DNA from: Saccharothrix sp.
GTDB lineage: Bacteria; Actinomycetota; Actinomycetes; Mycobacteriales; Pseudonocardiaceae
Direction: 5' to 3'
Assembly (NCBI RefSeq): GCF_031180885.1
Contig: NZ_JAPSLK010000072.1
Location: 1-39,365 of the forward strand
Length of the DNA: 39,365 nucleotides
How positions within the stretch are numbered: the first letter of the stretch is position 1; every line of letters begins with the position of its first letter. Below, in pieces: positions 1-8,480 of the stretch. The translations under genes and the position numbers were made by a program. The notes under the pieces are model-generated. The model ran no database searches. It saw nothing but the letters and a program-made list of their open reading frames with translations, and was not told the DNA's origin.

Positions 1-78
1 GCGCCTGCCCGCGCCGCCGCGCCTGCCCGCGCCGCCGCGCCTGCCCGCGCCGCCGCGCCTGCCCGCGCCGCCGCGCCT
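1..78. repeat. 18-bp tandem repeat array, possibly continuing left of the window
   Basis: Four exact copies of gcgcctgcccgcgccgcc (1-18, 19-36, 37-54, 55-72) are followed by the first 7 bases of a fifth. The array begins at base 1, so its true length is unknown. No coding frame with a ribosome-binding site can be tied to it, although one frame would read Ala-Pro-Ala-Arg-Ala-Ala repeats. Confidence 0.9.
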
Positions 79-422
79 GGCGCGGTCCGCCCCTGCTGGG
101 GCTCCGCGCCCCCGCCCCGCGTCTGCGGTCCCAGCGCCGCCTATCCCGTCCGCGCTCCGCCCCCCGCCCTGCCCGCCCACCCGCGCCCCGCCCCACCGCG
201 CCGCCCGCACCACACGCGCCTCGCCCGCGCCTCGCGCAGTCCGCACCCCCGCGCCAACCCGCTCCCACCCCCCGACCACGCCCCGCACCCGCCCCACACC
301 CAGGTGAACGACGTGTTACGTCAGAGGGATCTGAAGTTTCCGCCCGGCGTCTTGTCGCACGTCAGCGCTGTGCTGAGGATCACTGACCAACCCCGCCGGC
401 AAGCGGCCCCCAGGAGGACGAC
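79..422. other. C-rich intergenic region and dctA leader
   Basis: Positions 79-300 are extremely C-rich low-complexity DNA in which I see no gene. From 301 the composition becomes normal. An inverted repeat GACGT-GTT-ACGTC lies at 310-322. A plausible SigA-like promoter, TTGTCG (352-357), 17 bp, GAGGAT (375-380), would give a leader of about 36 nt before the GTG at 423. The inverted repeat just upstream of the -35 could be an operator. The promoter and operator are inferences. Confidence 0.45.
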
Positions 423-1805
423 GTGGTCACCGCCCCAACCCGAGAGCGCAAACCGATCTACAAACACCTGTACTTCTGGGTGCTCGTCTCGATCGTGCTG
501 GGCGTGATCGTCGGCTACGCCTTCCCCACCCAGGCCGCGGGCCTGAAGTGGATGGCCGACTTCTTCGTCGCCCTGGTCAAGGTCGTCATCGCGCCGACGA
601 TCTTCTGCACGGTCGTCGTCGGCATCGCGGGTCTGGGCAACCTCGCCAAGGCGGGCGGCCTGGCGATGCGGACGATCGTCTACTTCACCGCGATGACCAC
701 CGCCGCGCTCGCGATCGGCCTCATCGTGGTCAACATCGTGCAGCCCGGCCACCACGGCCCGGCGATCCCGATCAACGACGACGCGGCGGCCAAGACGCTC
801 GCCGACGCCAAGACCGCCGAAACCGGCGTCACCGGGTTCATCCTCAGCCTGGTGCCGAAGTCGTTCGTGGGCGCGTTCACCGACGGGCAGCTGATCCAGG
901 TTCTCGTGGTGGCCATCCTCGTCGCCATCGCGGTGGCCGGCATGGGGAAGCGCGGCGAGAAGGTGGTGTCTGCTTTGGACACCTTCGCCAAGGTGATGTT
1001 CGGCGTCATCAAGATCGTCATGTACGCGGCCCCGATCGGCGCGTTCGGCGGCATCGCCTACACGATCGGCAAGTTCGGCGGCACGATCCTGGGCAAGCTC
1101 GCGTGGCTGATGGGCTCGTTCTACGCCACCTGCCTGCTGTTCATCCTGGTGGTGCTGGGCGGGGTGGCGCTCTACGCCGGGTTCTCGATCTTCAAGTTCG
1201 TCCGGTTCATCAAGGACGAACTGCTGATCGTGCTGGGCACCTCGTCCTCGGAGTCGGTGCTGCCGCGGATGCTGGTGAAGCTGGAGGCGGCGGGCGCGGA
1301 CAAGTCCGTGGTGGGCCTGACCATCCCGACCGGCTACTCGTTCAACCTCGACGGCACGTGCATCTACCTGACCATGGGCGCGATCTTCATCGCCCAGGCG
1401 ACCGGCCACGACGTGGGCCTGGGCACCCAGATCGGCCTGCTGCTGTTCATGCTGCTGGCGTCGAAGGGCGCGGCGGGCGTGACCGGCGCGGGTTTGGTCA
1501 CGCTGGCCGCCTCGCTGACCGCGTTCGAGGCCAACAGCGCGATCCCGGCGGTGGGCATCGCCCTGATCGTGGGCATCGACCGGTTCATGTCCGAGGCGCG
1601 CGCCATCACCAACGTCATCGGCAACGGCGTGGGCACCCTGGTGGTCGCCCGCTGGCAGGGCCAGCTCGACCGGGCCCGGCTGAAGGAGGTCCTGGACGAC
1701 CCGTCGAAGGTCGACGTGGACGACCTGCTCGACCGCCAGCACGCCGACGACCAGGCGGACGACGACCGGGTGCCGGTGGGCGCCGGCGCCGGCCGCGTCA
1801 CCTGA
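423..1805 (+). CDS. dctA: Dicarboxylate/cation symporter (DctA-like, DAACS family)
   Basis: Membrane symporter expected to take up C4-dicarboxylates (succinate, fumarate, malate) with Na+ or H+. At 460 aa it is slightly longer than E. coli DctA (about 428). The hydrophobic helices of the family are visible, together with the hallmark serine-rich loop GTSSSESVLPRML (about residues 269-281) and the adjacent PTGYSFNLDGT motif (about 302-312), which form the substrate and cation site in this family. The C-terminal ~30 residues are an Asp-rich hydrophilic tail without family counterpart. The GTG start is chosen because AGGAGG lies at 412-417, 5 nt upstream. It appears monocistronic, with a strong hairpin at 1818-1865. 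Related family members carry glutamate or aspartate, so the exact substrate is inferred. Confidence 0.9.
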   Translation: MVTAPTRERKPIYKHLYFWVLVSIVLGVIVGYAFPTQAAGLKWMADFFVALVKVVIAPTIFCTVVVGIAGLGNLAKAGGLAMRTIVYFTAMTTAALAIGLIVVNIVQPGHHGPAIPINDDAAAKTLADAKTAETGVTGFILSLVPKSFVGAFTDGQLIQVLVVAILVAIAVAGMGKRGEKVVSALDTFAKVMFGVIKIVMYAAPIGAFGGIAYTIGKFGGTILGKLAWLMGSFYATCLLFILVVLGGVALYAGFSIFKFVRFIKDELLIVLGTSSSESVLPRMLVKLEAAGADKSVVGLTIPTGYSFNLDGTCIYLTMGAIFIAQATGHDVGLGTQIGLLLFMLLASKGAAGVTGAGLVTLAASLTAFEANSAIPAVGIALIVGIDRFMSEARAITNVIGNGVGTLVVARWQGQLDRARLKEVLDDPSKVDVDDLLDRQHADDQADDDRVPVGAGAGRVT

Positions 1806-1817
1806 CCACCCGACCCC

Positions 1818-1865
1818 GTGAGCCCCGCAGCCCCAACCCCGCGCCGGTGGAGCTGCGGGGCTCAC
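1818..1865 (+). terminator. Hairpin terminator after dctA
   Basis: Perfect 14-bp stem, 1818-1831 paired with 1852-1865 (arms start GTGAGCCCCGCAG), with a 20-nt loop, 12 nt after the dctA stop. There is no T-run, which is common in high-GC actinobacteria. Confidence 0.7.
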
Positions 1866-2162
1866 CCATGTCCGCGCCGGTCGGGGCTCACCCACGTCCG
1901 CGCCGGCCGAGGTGCCGGCTCGCTCGCGGCCGGTGGTGCCGGGGTCTGGTGGGCCTGTGCCTGAAGCTTCGGGTGTGCGCGGTCGGTGACCGGTGGTCCG
2001 AGGCTCGCCCGTCCACCTCCAAACGCCACCCACCTGGGTGAACTTGCCGAGAACGCGCTGCTGTCGGCAAGCTCTCACCTGGCGCGCGCGACGACCGCCA
2101 CTCAGTTATGCTTAACAACGCGTAACAAGGTCAGGCCCAATGTCGCTCTGCCCGCTCGAATC

Positions 2163-2178
2163 GTTACGCGTCAATGAC
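2163..2178 (+). promoter_or_regulatory. Candidate GlnR box upstream of gltB
   Basis: GTTAC-N6-ATGAC resembles the actinomycete GlnR consensus gTnAC-N6-GaAAC: a perfect first half and a 3/5 second half. Glutamate synthase is a plausible nitrogen-regulated target. Only one box is seen, so the call is tentative. Confidence 0.3.
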
Positions 2179-2211
2179 CGGGATCACCCGTTGGATGGTG
2201 TGTCTTGGTTT

Positions 2212-2230
2212 CGCGACTGTTAAAGTCGCG
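2212..2230. promoter_or_regulatory. Inverted repeat in the gltB leader
   Basis: CGCGACT-gttaa-AGTCGCG, a perfect 7-bp inverted repeat about 100 nt upstream of the gltB start. It could be an operator or a leader hairpin. The function is unknown. Confidence 0.4.
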
Positions 2231-2331
2231 TCAACACGCGGGCCATCGTCGTCCCGTGCCCAGCAACCGGATTCCTAGGAACTGGACACGAGGACTCGTT
2301 CTTTCGTAGGACGACGAAGGAGGTCTGCGCA

Positions 2332-5300
2332 GTGATCTTCTCCGCCATCCCGTCCCCGCAGGGGTTGTACGACCCGACCGCGGAACGTGACGCCTGTGGT
2401 GTGGCGATGGTCGCCGACATCCGGGGCCGGCGGTCGCACGCCATCGTGGTGGACGCCCTGACCGCGCTGGCGAACCTGGAGCACCGCGGCGCGGCGGGCG
2501 CCGAGCCGACCAGCGGCGACGGCGCGGGCATCCTGCTGCAACTCCCCGACGCCTTCCTCCGCGAGGTCGTCGACTTCGGCCTGCCCGAGGCCGGGCACTA
2601 CGCCGCCGGCATCGCGTTCCTGCCCGCCGACGACGAGCGGCGCGCCAAGGCGCAAGCGCTTGCGGAGCGGATCGCGCAGGAGGAGGGCCTCACCGTCCTG
2701 GGCTGGCGCGACGTCCCGGTGGACCCGGACCTGGCGGACGTGGGACCGACGGCGCGGTCGGTCATGCCCCACTTCGCCATGCTGTTCGTGGCCGCCGAGG
2801 AGAACGGCGAGGGCATCGCCCTGGACCGCCTCACGTTCGCCCTGCGCAAGCGGGTCGAGCACGAGACCCGCGCGGCCAACGTCGGCACGTACTTCCCGTC
2901 GCTGTCCGCCCGCACGATCGTCTACAAGGGCATGCTGACCACCGGCCAGCTGCCGGCGTTCTTCCCGGACCTGCGCGACGACCGGCTGGCCACCGCCATC
3001 GCCCTGGTGCACTCGCGGTTCTCCACGAACACCTTCCCGTCGTGGCCGCTCGCGCACCCCTTCCGGTACGTGGCGCACAACGGCGAGATCAACACCGTGC
3101 GCGGCAACCGCAACCGCATGCGGGCCCGCGAGGCGCTGCTCGCCAGCGACCTCATCCCGGGCGACCTGGCGCGGCTGTTCCCGATCTGCGACCCGGACGG
3201 CTCGGACTCGGCGTCCTTCGACGAGGTCCTGGAGCTGCTGCACCTGGGTGGCCGCAGCCTGCCGCACGCGGTGCTGATGATGATCCCCGAGGCCTGGGAG
3301 AACCACGCCTCGATGGACCCCAAGCGCCGCGCGTTCTACGAGTTCCACGCCAGCCTGATGGAGCCGTGGGACGGCCCCGCCTGCGTCACCTTCACCGACG
3401 GCGCGCTGGTCGGCGCGGTGCTGGACCGCAACGGCCTGCGCCCGGCCCGCTGGTGGCAGACCGCCGATGGCCGCGTGGTGCTCGCCTCCGAGACCGGCGT
3501 GCTGGACGTGCCCGCGGACCAGGTGGTGGCCAAGGGCCGCCTCCAGCCGGGCAAGATGTTCCTGGTCGACACCGTCGAGGGCCGCCTGGTCGACGACGAC
3601 GAGGTCAAGACCCGCCTGGCCGCCGAGCTGCCCTACGACGAGTGGCTGCACGCCGGCCTGCTGGACCTGGCCGACCTGGCCGACCGCGAGCACGTGGTGC
3701 AGAGCCACGAGTCCGTGGTGCGCCGCCAGCTCACCTTCGGCTACACCGAAGAGGAGTTGCGCATCCTGCTGGCCCCCATGGCGGTCGGCGGCATGGAGCC
3801 GCTGGGCTCGATGGGCACCGACACCCCGGTCGCGGCGCTCTCCCAGCGCTCCCGGCTGCTCTACGACTACTTCGTGCAGAACTTCGCCCAGGTCACCAAC
3901 CCGCCGCTGGACGCGATCCGCGAGGAGATCGTCACGTCCGTGTCGCGCGTGATGGGCCCGGAGCAGAACCTGCTCGAACCCGGCCCGGTCAGCTGCCGGC
4001 ACATCAAGCTCGCCTACCCGGTCATCGACAACGACGAGCTGGCCAAGCTCATCCACATCAACGACGACGGCGACCTGCCCGGCTTCGCCTGCACCGTCCT
4101 CAACGGACTGTACGAAGTGGACGGTGGCGGAGCCGCGCTGGAGGCCGCGATCGAGCGGGTCCGGCGCGAGGCGTCCGAGGCGATCGCCGCCGGCGCGCGC
4201 ATCCTGGTGCTGTCGGACCGCGACTCCGACCACCGCATGGCGCCGATCCCGTCGCTGCTGCTGGTCTCCGCCGTGCACCACCACCTGGTGCGCACCAAGG
4301 AGCGCCTGCGGGTCGCGCTGGTCGTGGAGTCCGGCGACGCCCGCGAGGTGCACCACATCGCGGCGCTGCTCAGCTACGGCGCGGCGGCGGTCAACCCGTA
4401 CCTGGCGTTCGAGACCATCGAGGACCTGATCTCGCAGGGCGCGGTCACCGGCATCGAGCCGCGCAAGGCGATCCGCAACTACGTGCAGGCCCTGGTCAAG
4501 GGCACGCTGAAGATCATGTCCAAGATGGGCATCTCGACGGTCGGCGCGTACACCGCGGCCCAGGTCTTCGAGGCGGTCGGCCTGTCCGGCGAGCTGCTCG
4601 ACGAGTACTTCACCGGCACCGTCTCCAAGCTCGGCGGCGCGGGCCTGGACGTGCTGGCCGAGGAGGTCGCGCTGCGGCACCGCCGCGCCTACCCGGACAA
4701 CCCGACCGAGCGCGTGCACCGCAGGCTCGAGGTGGGCGGCGAGTACGCCTACCGCCGCGAGGGCGAGCTGCACCTGTTCACGCCGGAGACGGTGTTCCTG
4801 CTCCAGCACGCCACCAAGACCGGCAAGCAGGACGTCTACCGCCGCTACACCGAGGAGGTCGAGCGGCTGTCCCGCCAGGGCGGCACGCTGCGCGGCCTGT
4901 TCTCGCTGCGCACCGAGGGCCGCACGCCGGTCCCGATCGACGAGGTGGAGCCGGTCTCCTCGATCGTCAAGCGGTTCAACACCGGCGCGATGTCCTACGG
5001 CTCGATCTCCGCCGAGGCGCACGAGACGCTGGCCATCGCGATGAACCGGCTGGGCGGCCGGTCCAACAGCGGCGAGGGCGGCGAGGACCCCGAGCGCCTC
5101 TACGACCCCGAGCGCCGCTCCGCGGTCAAGCAGGTCGCCTCCGGCCGGTTCGGCGTGACCAGCGAGTACCTGGTCAACGCGACCGACATCCAGATCAAGA
5201 TGGCGCAGGGCGCGAAGCCCGGCGAGGGCGGGCAGCTGCCCGGCTACAAGGTGTACCCGTGGATCGCGCGGACCCGGCACTCCACGCCGGGCGTGGGCCT

Positions 5301-6870
5301 GATCTCCCCGCCGCCGCACCACGACATCTACTCCATCGAGGACCTGGCTCAGCTCATCCACGACCTGAAGAACGCCAACGAGCAGGCCCGCGTCCACGTG
5401 AAGCTGGTCAGCGAGGTCGGCGTCGGCACGGTCGCGGCGGGCGTGGCCAAGGCGCACGCGGACGTCGTGCTGATCTCCGGCCACGACGGCGGCACCGGCG
5501 CGTCCCCGCTGAACTCGCTCAAGCACGCGGGCACGCCGTGGGAGATCGGCCTCGCCGAGACCCAGCAGACGTTGCTGCTCAACGGTTTGCGCGACCGCAT
5601 CACGGTCCAGGTCGACGGCGCGATGCGCACCGGCCGCGACGTCGTCATCGCCGCCCTGCTCGGCGCCGAGGAGTTCGGCTTCGCCACCGCGCCGCTGATC
5701 GTCGCGGGCTGCGTGATGATGCGGGTCTGCCACCTGGACACCTGCCCGGTCGGCGTGGCCACGCAGAACCCGGAGCTGCGCAAGCGGTACACCGGCCAGG
5801 CCGAGCACGTGGTGAACTTCTTCGAGTTCGTCGCGCAGGAGGTCCGGGAACACCTGGCGGCACTGGGTTTCCGCACCATCGACGAGGCCGTGGGCCACGC
5901 CGAGCTGCTGCGCACCGACGACGCCATCGAGCACTGGAAGGCGGCGGGCCTGGACCTGACGCCGGTGTTCGAGGTGCCCGAAACCCCTTACCGCACGGCG
6001 AAGCGCCGCGTCCGCGAGCAGGACCACGGCCTGGCGCAGGCGTTGGACCGCACGCTCATCCAGCTCGCCGAGGCGGCGCTGGAGGACGCGCACCCGGTGC
6101 GCCTGGAACTGCCGCTGCGCAACGTCAACCGCACCGTCGGCACGCTGCTCGGCGCGGAGGTGACCCGCCGGTTCGGCGGTGACGGCCTGCCCGACGACAC
6201 CATCCACGTGACCTTCACCGGGTCCGCGGGCCAGTCGCTGGGCGCGTTCCTGCCGCGCGGCATCACGCTGGAGATGATCGGCGACGCCAACGACTACGTC
6301 GGCAAGGGCCTGTCCGGCGGCCGGATCGTCGTGCGCCCGCACCCGGACGCGCCGTTCGCCGCCGAGCAGCAGGTCATCGCGGGCAACGTGATCGGCTACG
6401 GCGCCACGTCCGGCGAGATCTTCCTGCGCGGACGCGTCGGCGAGCGGTTCTGCGTCCGCAACTCCGGTGCGCTGGCGGTGTCCGAGGGCGTGGGCGACCA
6501 CGCTTTCGAGTACATGACCGGCGGCCGGGCCGTGGTGCTCGGCCCCACCGGTCGCAACCTCGCGGCCGGCATGTCCGGCGGCATCGCCTACGTCCTCGAC
6601 CTCGACCCCGCCGACGTCAACAAGGCGATGGTCGAACTCCAGCGGCCCGGCGCGGACGACCTGCGCTGGCTGCGCGAAGTGGTGGAGAAGCACCACAAGC
6701 TCACCGGGTCGGCCGTGGCCGCGTCGCTGCTCGGCGACTGGCCCCGCCGGTCCGCTTCGTTCACCAAGGTCATGCCCGGCGACTACCAGCGCGTGCTCGA
6801 AGCGATGCGGCTCGCTCGCGCGGAGGGCAGGGACGTCGACCAGGCGATCATGGAGGCCTCCCGTGGCTGA
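2332..6870 (+). CDS. gltB: Glutamate synthase (NADPH) large subunit
   Basis: Large subunit of GOGAT: it hydrolyses glutamine, channels ammonia and aminates 2-oxoglutarate to give two glutamates. At 1512 aa it has the family length. A short propeptide precedes Cys22 (in ERDACGVA), the expected N-terminal nucleophile of the class II amidotransferase domain (about 22-430). The central domain and the FMN-binding synthase domain (about 850-1200, with SPPPHHDIYSIEDL) follow. The 3Fe-4S cysteines are C1127, C1133 and C1138 (C-x5-C-x4-C). The C-terminal beta-helix (GXGXG domain) spans about 1270-1480. The start is GTG 2332 with AAGGAGGT at 2317-2324. The stop lies inside gltD (8-bp overlap), implying translational coupling. 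Regulation is probably by nitrogen status; see the candidate boxes upstream. Confidence 0.97.
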   Translation: MIFSAIPSPQGLYDPTAERDACGVAMVADIRGRRSHAIVVDALTALANLEHRGAAGAEPTSGDGAGILLQLPDAFLREVVDFGLPEAGHYAAGIAFLPADDERRAKAQALAERIAQEEGLTVLGWRDVPVDPDLADVGPTARSVMPHFAMLFVAAEENGEGIALDRLTFALRKRVEHETRAANVGTYFPSLSARTIVYKGMLTTGQLPAFFPDLRDDRLATAIALVHSRFSTNTFPSWPLAHPFRYVAHNGEINTVRGNRNRMRAREALLASDLIPGDLARLFPICDPDGSDSASFDEVLELLHLGGRSLPHAVLMMIPEAWENHASMDPKRRAFYEFHASLMEPWDGPACVTFTDGALVGAVLDRNGLRPARWWQTADGRVVLASETGVLDVPADQVVAKGRLQPGKMFLVDTVEGRLVDDDEVKTRLAAELPYDEWLHAGLLDLADLADREHVVQSHESVVRRQLTFGYTEEELRILLAPMAVGGMEPLGSMGTDTPVAALSQRSRLLYDYFVQNFAQVTNPPLDAIREEIVTSVSRVMGPEQNLLEPGPVSCRHIKLAYPVIDNDELAKLIHINDDGDLPGFACTVLNGLYEVDGGGAALEAAIERVRREASEAIAAGARILVLSDRDSDHRMAPIPSLLLVSAVHHHLVRTKERLRVALVVESGDAREVHHIAALLSYGAAAVNPYLAFETIEDLISQGAVTGIEPRKAIRNYVQALVKGTLKIMSKMGISTVGAYTAAQVFEAVGLSGELLDEYFTGTVSKLGGAGLDVLAEEVALRHRRAYPDNPTERVHRRLEVGGEYAYRREGELHLFTPETVFLLQHATKTGKQDVYRRYTEEVERLSRQGGTLRGLFSLRTEGRTPVPIDEVEPVSSIVKRFNTGAMSYGSISAEAHETLAIAMNRLGGRSNSGEGGEDPERLYDPERRSAVKQVASGRFGVTSEYLVNATDIQIKMAQGAKPGEGGQLPGYKVYPWIARTRHSTPGVGLISPPPHHDIYSIEDLAQLIHDLKNANEQARVHVKLVSEVGVGTVAAGVAKAHADVVLISGHDGGTGASPLNSLKHAGTPWEIGLAETQQTLLLNGLRDRITVQVDGAMRTGRDVVIAALLGAEEFGFATAPLIVAGCVMMRVCHLDTCPVGVATQNPELRKRYTGQAEHVVNFFEFVAQEVREHLAALGFRTIDEAVGHAELLRTDDAIEHWKAAGLDLTPVFEVPETPYRTAKRRVREQDHGLAQALDRTLIQLAEAALEDAHPVRLELPLRNVNRTVGTLLGAEVTRRFGGDGLPDDTIHVTFTGSAGQSLGAFLPRGITLEMIGDANDYVGKGLSGGRIVVRPHPDAPFAAEQQVIAGNVIGYGATSGEIFLRGRVGERFCVRNSGALAVSEGVGDHAFEYMTGGRAVVLGPTGRNLAAGMSGGIAYVLDLDPADVNKAMVELQRPGADDLRWLREVVEKHHKLTGSAVAASLLGDWPRRSASFTKVMPGDYQRVLEAMRLARAEGRDVDQAIMEASRG

Positions 6871-8368
6871 CCCGTACGGTTTCCTCAAGCACCCCCGCCA
6901 GGACGCCAAGAAGCGGCCCGCCGCCGAGCGGCTCGACGACTGGCACGAGGTGTACGCGCACGTCGACCCGGAGGTCCGCGACCGCGAGGTGCGCACCCAG
7001 GCCACCCGGTGCATGGACTGCGGCATCCCGTTCTGCCACTCGGGTTCCGCGGGCTGCCCGCTGGGCAACCTGATCCCCGAGTGGAACGACCTGGTCCGCC
7101 GCGGCGACTGGGAGCAGGCCTCGGACCGGCTGCACGCGACCAACAACTTCCCCGAGTTCACCGGGAAGCTGTGCCCCGCGCCGTGCGAGGCGGCGTGCGT
7201 GCTGGCGATCAGCCACGACGCCGGCGGCGCGGTGACGATCAAGAGGGTCGAGGAGACCATCGCGGACGTCTCGTGGGAGCAGGGGCTCGTGCAGCCCTAC
7301 CAGTCCCACGTGTCGACCGGGAAGCGCGTCGCGGTCGTCGGTTCCGGCCCGGCCGGGCTGGCGGCGGCGCAGCAGCTGACCCGGGCCGGCCACGAGGTCA
7401 CCGTGTACGAGCGGGACGACCGGCTGGGCGGGTTGCTGCGCTACGGCATCCCCGAGTTCAAGATGGAGAAGAAGGTCCTCGACCGGCGGCTGGCCCAGTT
7501 GCGCCGGGAGGGCACGAAGTTCGTCACCGGCTGCGAGGTCGGGGTGGACCTGACCGTCGAGCAGCTGCGCGAGCAGTTCGACGCCGTGGTGCTCGCGGTC
7601 GGCGCGCTGCGCGGCCGTGACGACACGACGACGCCGGGTCGGGAGCTGAAGGGCATCCACCTGGCGATGGAGCACCTGGTGCCGGCGAACCGGGCGTGCG
7701 AGGGCGACGGGCCGTCCGCCGTCGACGCCGCGGGCAAGCACGTGGTGATCATCGGCGGCGGCGACACCGGCGCGGACTGCTACGGCACGGCCTCGCGCCA
7801 GGGCGCGGCGTCGGTCCTCCAGCTCGACCAGTACCCGCAGCCCCCGGCGCAGCGCGACGACACCCGCTCGCCGTGGCCGGTGTGGCCGTGGATCCTGCGC
7901 ACGTACCCCGCGCACGAGGAGGCGGGGGAGCGGAAGTTCGCGGTCGCGGTGGAGAAGTTCATCGGCGACGACGAGGGGCACGTCCGCCAGATCCAGCTGC
8001 GCAAGGTGCGGGTCGAGAAGGACGCCTCCGGGCGGCGGCAGGTCGTGCCGACGTCGGAGGAGGTCGAGGTGCTGCCCGCGGACCTGGTGCTGCTGGCGAT
8101 CGGCTTCGAGGGCGTCGAGCACATGCCGCTGCTGGACGGCCTGGGCATCTCGTTGACCGCGCGCGGCACCATCTCGTGCGGCTCGGACTGGCAGACCCAG
8201 GCGCCCGGCGTGTTCGTGTGCGGCGACGCCCACCGCGGCGCGTCCCTGGTGGTGTGGGCGATCGCCGAGGGCCGCTCGGTGGCCAACGCGGTCGACAAGT
8301 TCCTCACCGGTTCGTCGGACCTGCCGTCGCCGGTGATCCCGAACCAGTTGCCGCTCGCGGTCGTCTGA
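6863..8368 (+). CDS. gltD: Glutamate synthase (NADPH) small subunit
   Basis: Small subunit of GOGAT, which carries electrons from NADPH via FAD and 4Fe-4S clusters to the GltB FMN. It is 501 aa, a usual length. The N-terminal cysteines C50, C53, C58, C65 and C104, C108, C112 (CPAPCEAAC) are the cluster ligands. The FAD-binding GxGxxG (GSGPAGLAAAQ) is at 160-170 and the NADPH-binding glycine motif IIGGGDTGADC near residue 296. The start GTG 6863 overlaps the gltB stop by 8 bp, with GGAGG at 6852-6856. It is followed by a terminator at 8378-8404, so gltBD forms a two-gene operon. Confidence 0.97.
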   Translation: MADPYGFLKHPRQDAKKRPAAERLDDWHEVYAHVDPEVRDREVRTQATRCMDCGIPFCHSGSAGCPLGNLIPEWNDLVRRGDWEQASDRLHATNNFPEFTGKLCPAPCEAACVLAISHDAGGAVTIKRVEETIADVSWEQGLVQPYQSHVSTGKRVAVVGSGPAGLAAAQQLTRAGHEVTVYERDDRLGGLLRYGIPEFKMEKKVLDRRLAQLRREGTKFVTGCEVGVDLTVEQLREQFDAVVLAVGALRGRDDTTTPGRELKGIHLAMEHLVPANRACEGDGPSAVDAAGKHVVIIGGGDTGADCYGTASRQGAASVLQLDQYPQPPAQRDDTRSPWPVWPWILRTYPAHEEAGERKFAVAVEKFIGDDEGHVRQIQLRKVRVEKDASGRRQVVPTSEEVEVLPADLVLLAIGFEGVEHMPLLDGLGISLTARGTISCGSDWQTQAPGVFVCGDAHRGASLVVWAIAEGRSVANAVDKFLTGSSDLPSPVIPNQLPLAVV

Positions 8369-8377
8369 GGTTTGTGA

Positions 8378-8404
8378 GGGAGCGGTCCACTCCGGACCGT
8401 TCCC
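8378..8404 (+). terminator. Hairpin terminator of the gltBD operon
   Basis: 11-bp stem (GGGAGCGGTCC with GGACCGTTCCC, one G-U pair) and a 5-nt loop, 9 nt after the gltD stop. Confidence 0.65.
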
Positions 8405-8480
8405 CGCTCCGCGCGTAACGACGGGACCACTTTTCCCGACGCTAACCCCAAAGAGGGTGGGCCGAGCCGGGAGGTGGGCC

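Larger units (their letters stand above)
1806..2331. other. dctA-gltB intergenic region
   Basis: It holds the dctA terminator and a 26-bp direct repeat with two mismatches (1857-1882 and 1883-1908). An 8-bp hairpin CTTGCCGA/TCGGCAAG lies at 2043-2071. TAACAA occurs twice exactly 10 bp apart (2113-2118 and 2123-2128). A GlnR-like box sits at 2163-2178 and an inverted repeat CGCGACT-N5-AGTCGCG at 2212-2230. No protein-coding gene is supported here. The A/T-richer stretch 2095-2240 is the probable gltB control region. Confidence 0.6.

Noticed and set aside
1..300. Possible gene end running in from the left edge
   Set aside because: Frames are open only because the DNA is nearly A/T-free. There is no domain, start or stop evidence.
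2275..7260. Very long open frame on the minus strand opposite gltB-gltD
   Set aside because: It is Arg/Ala/His/Gln-rich with no recognisable domain and lies antisense to the unmistakable gltBD genes. It is an artefact of GC-rich codon usage, as are the long frames opposite dctA, gnd, the SulP fusion, the chitinase and the LAL gene.
8457..8480. Earlier GTG start for the protease-nuclease fusion
   Set aside because: It would place the good GGGAGG ribosome-binding site inside the gene. ATG 8481 is 6 nt from that site.
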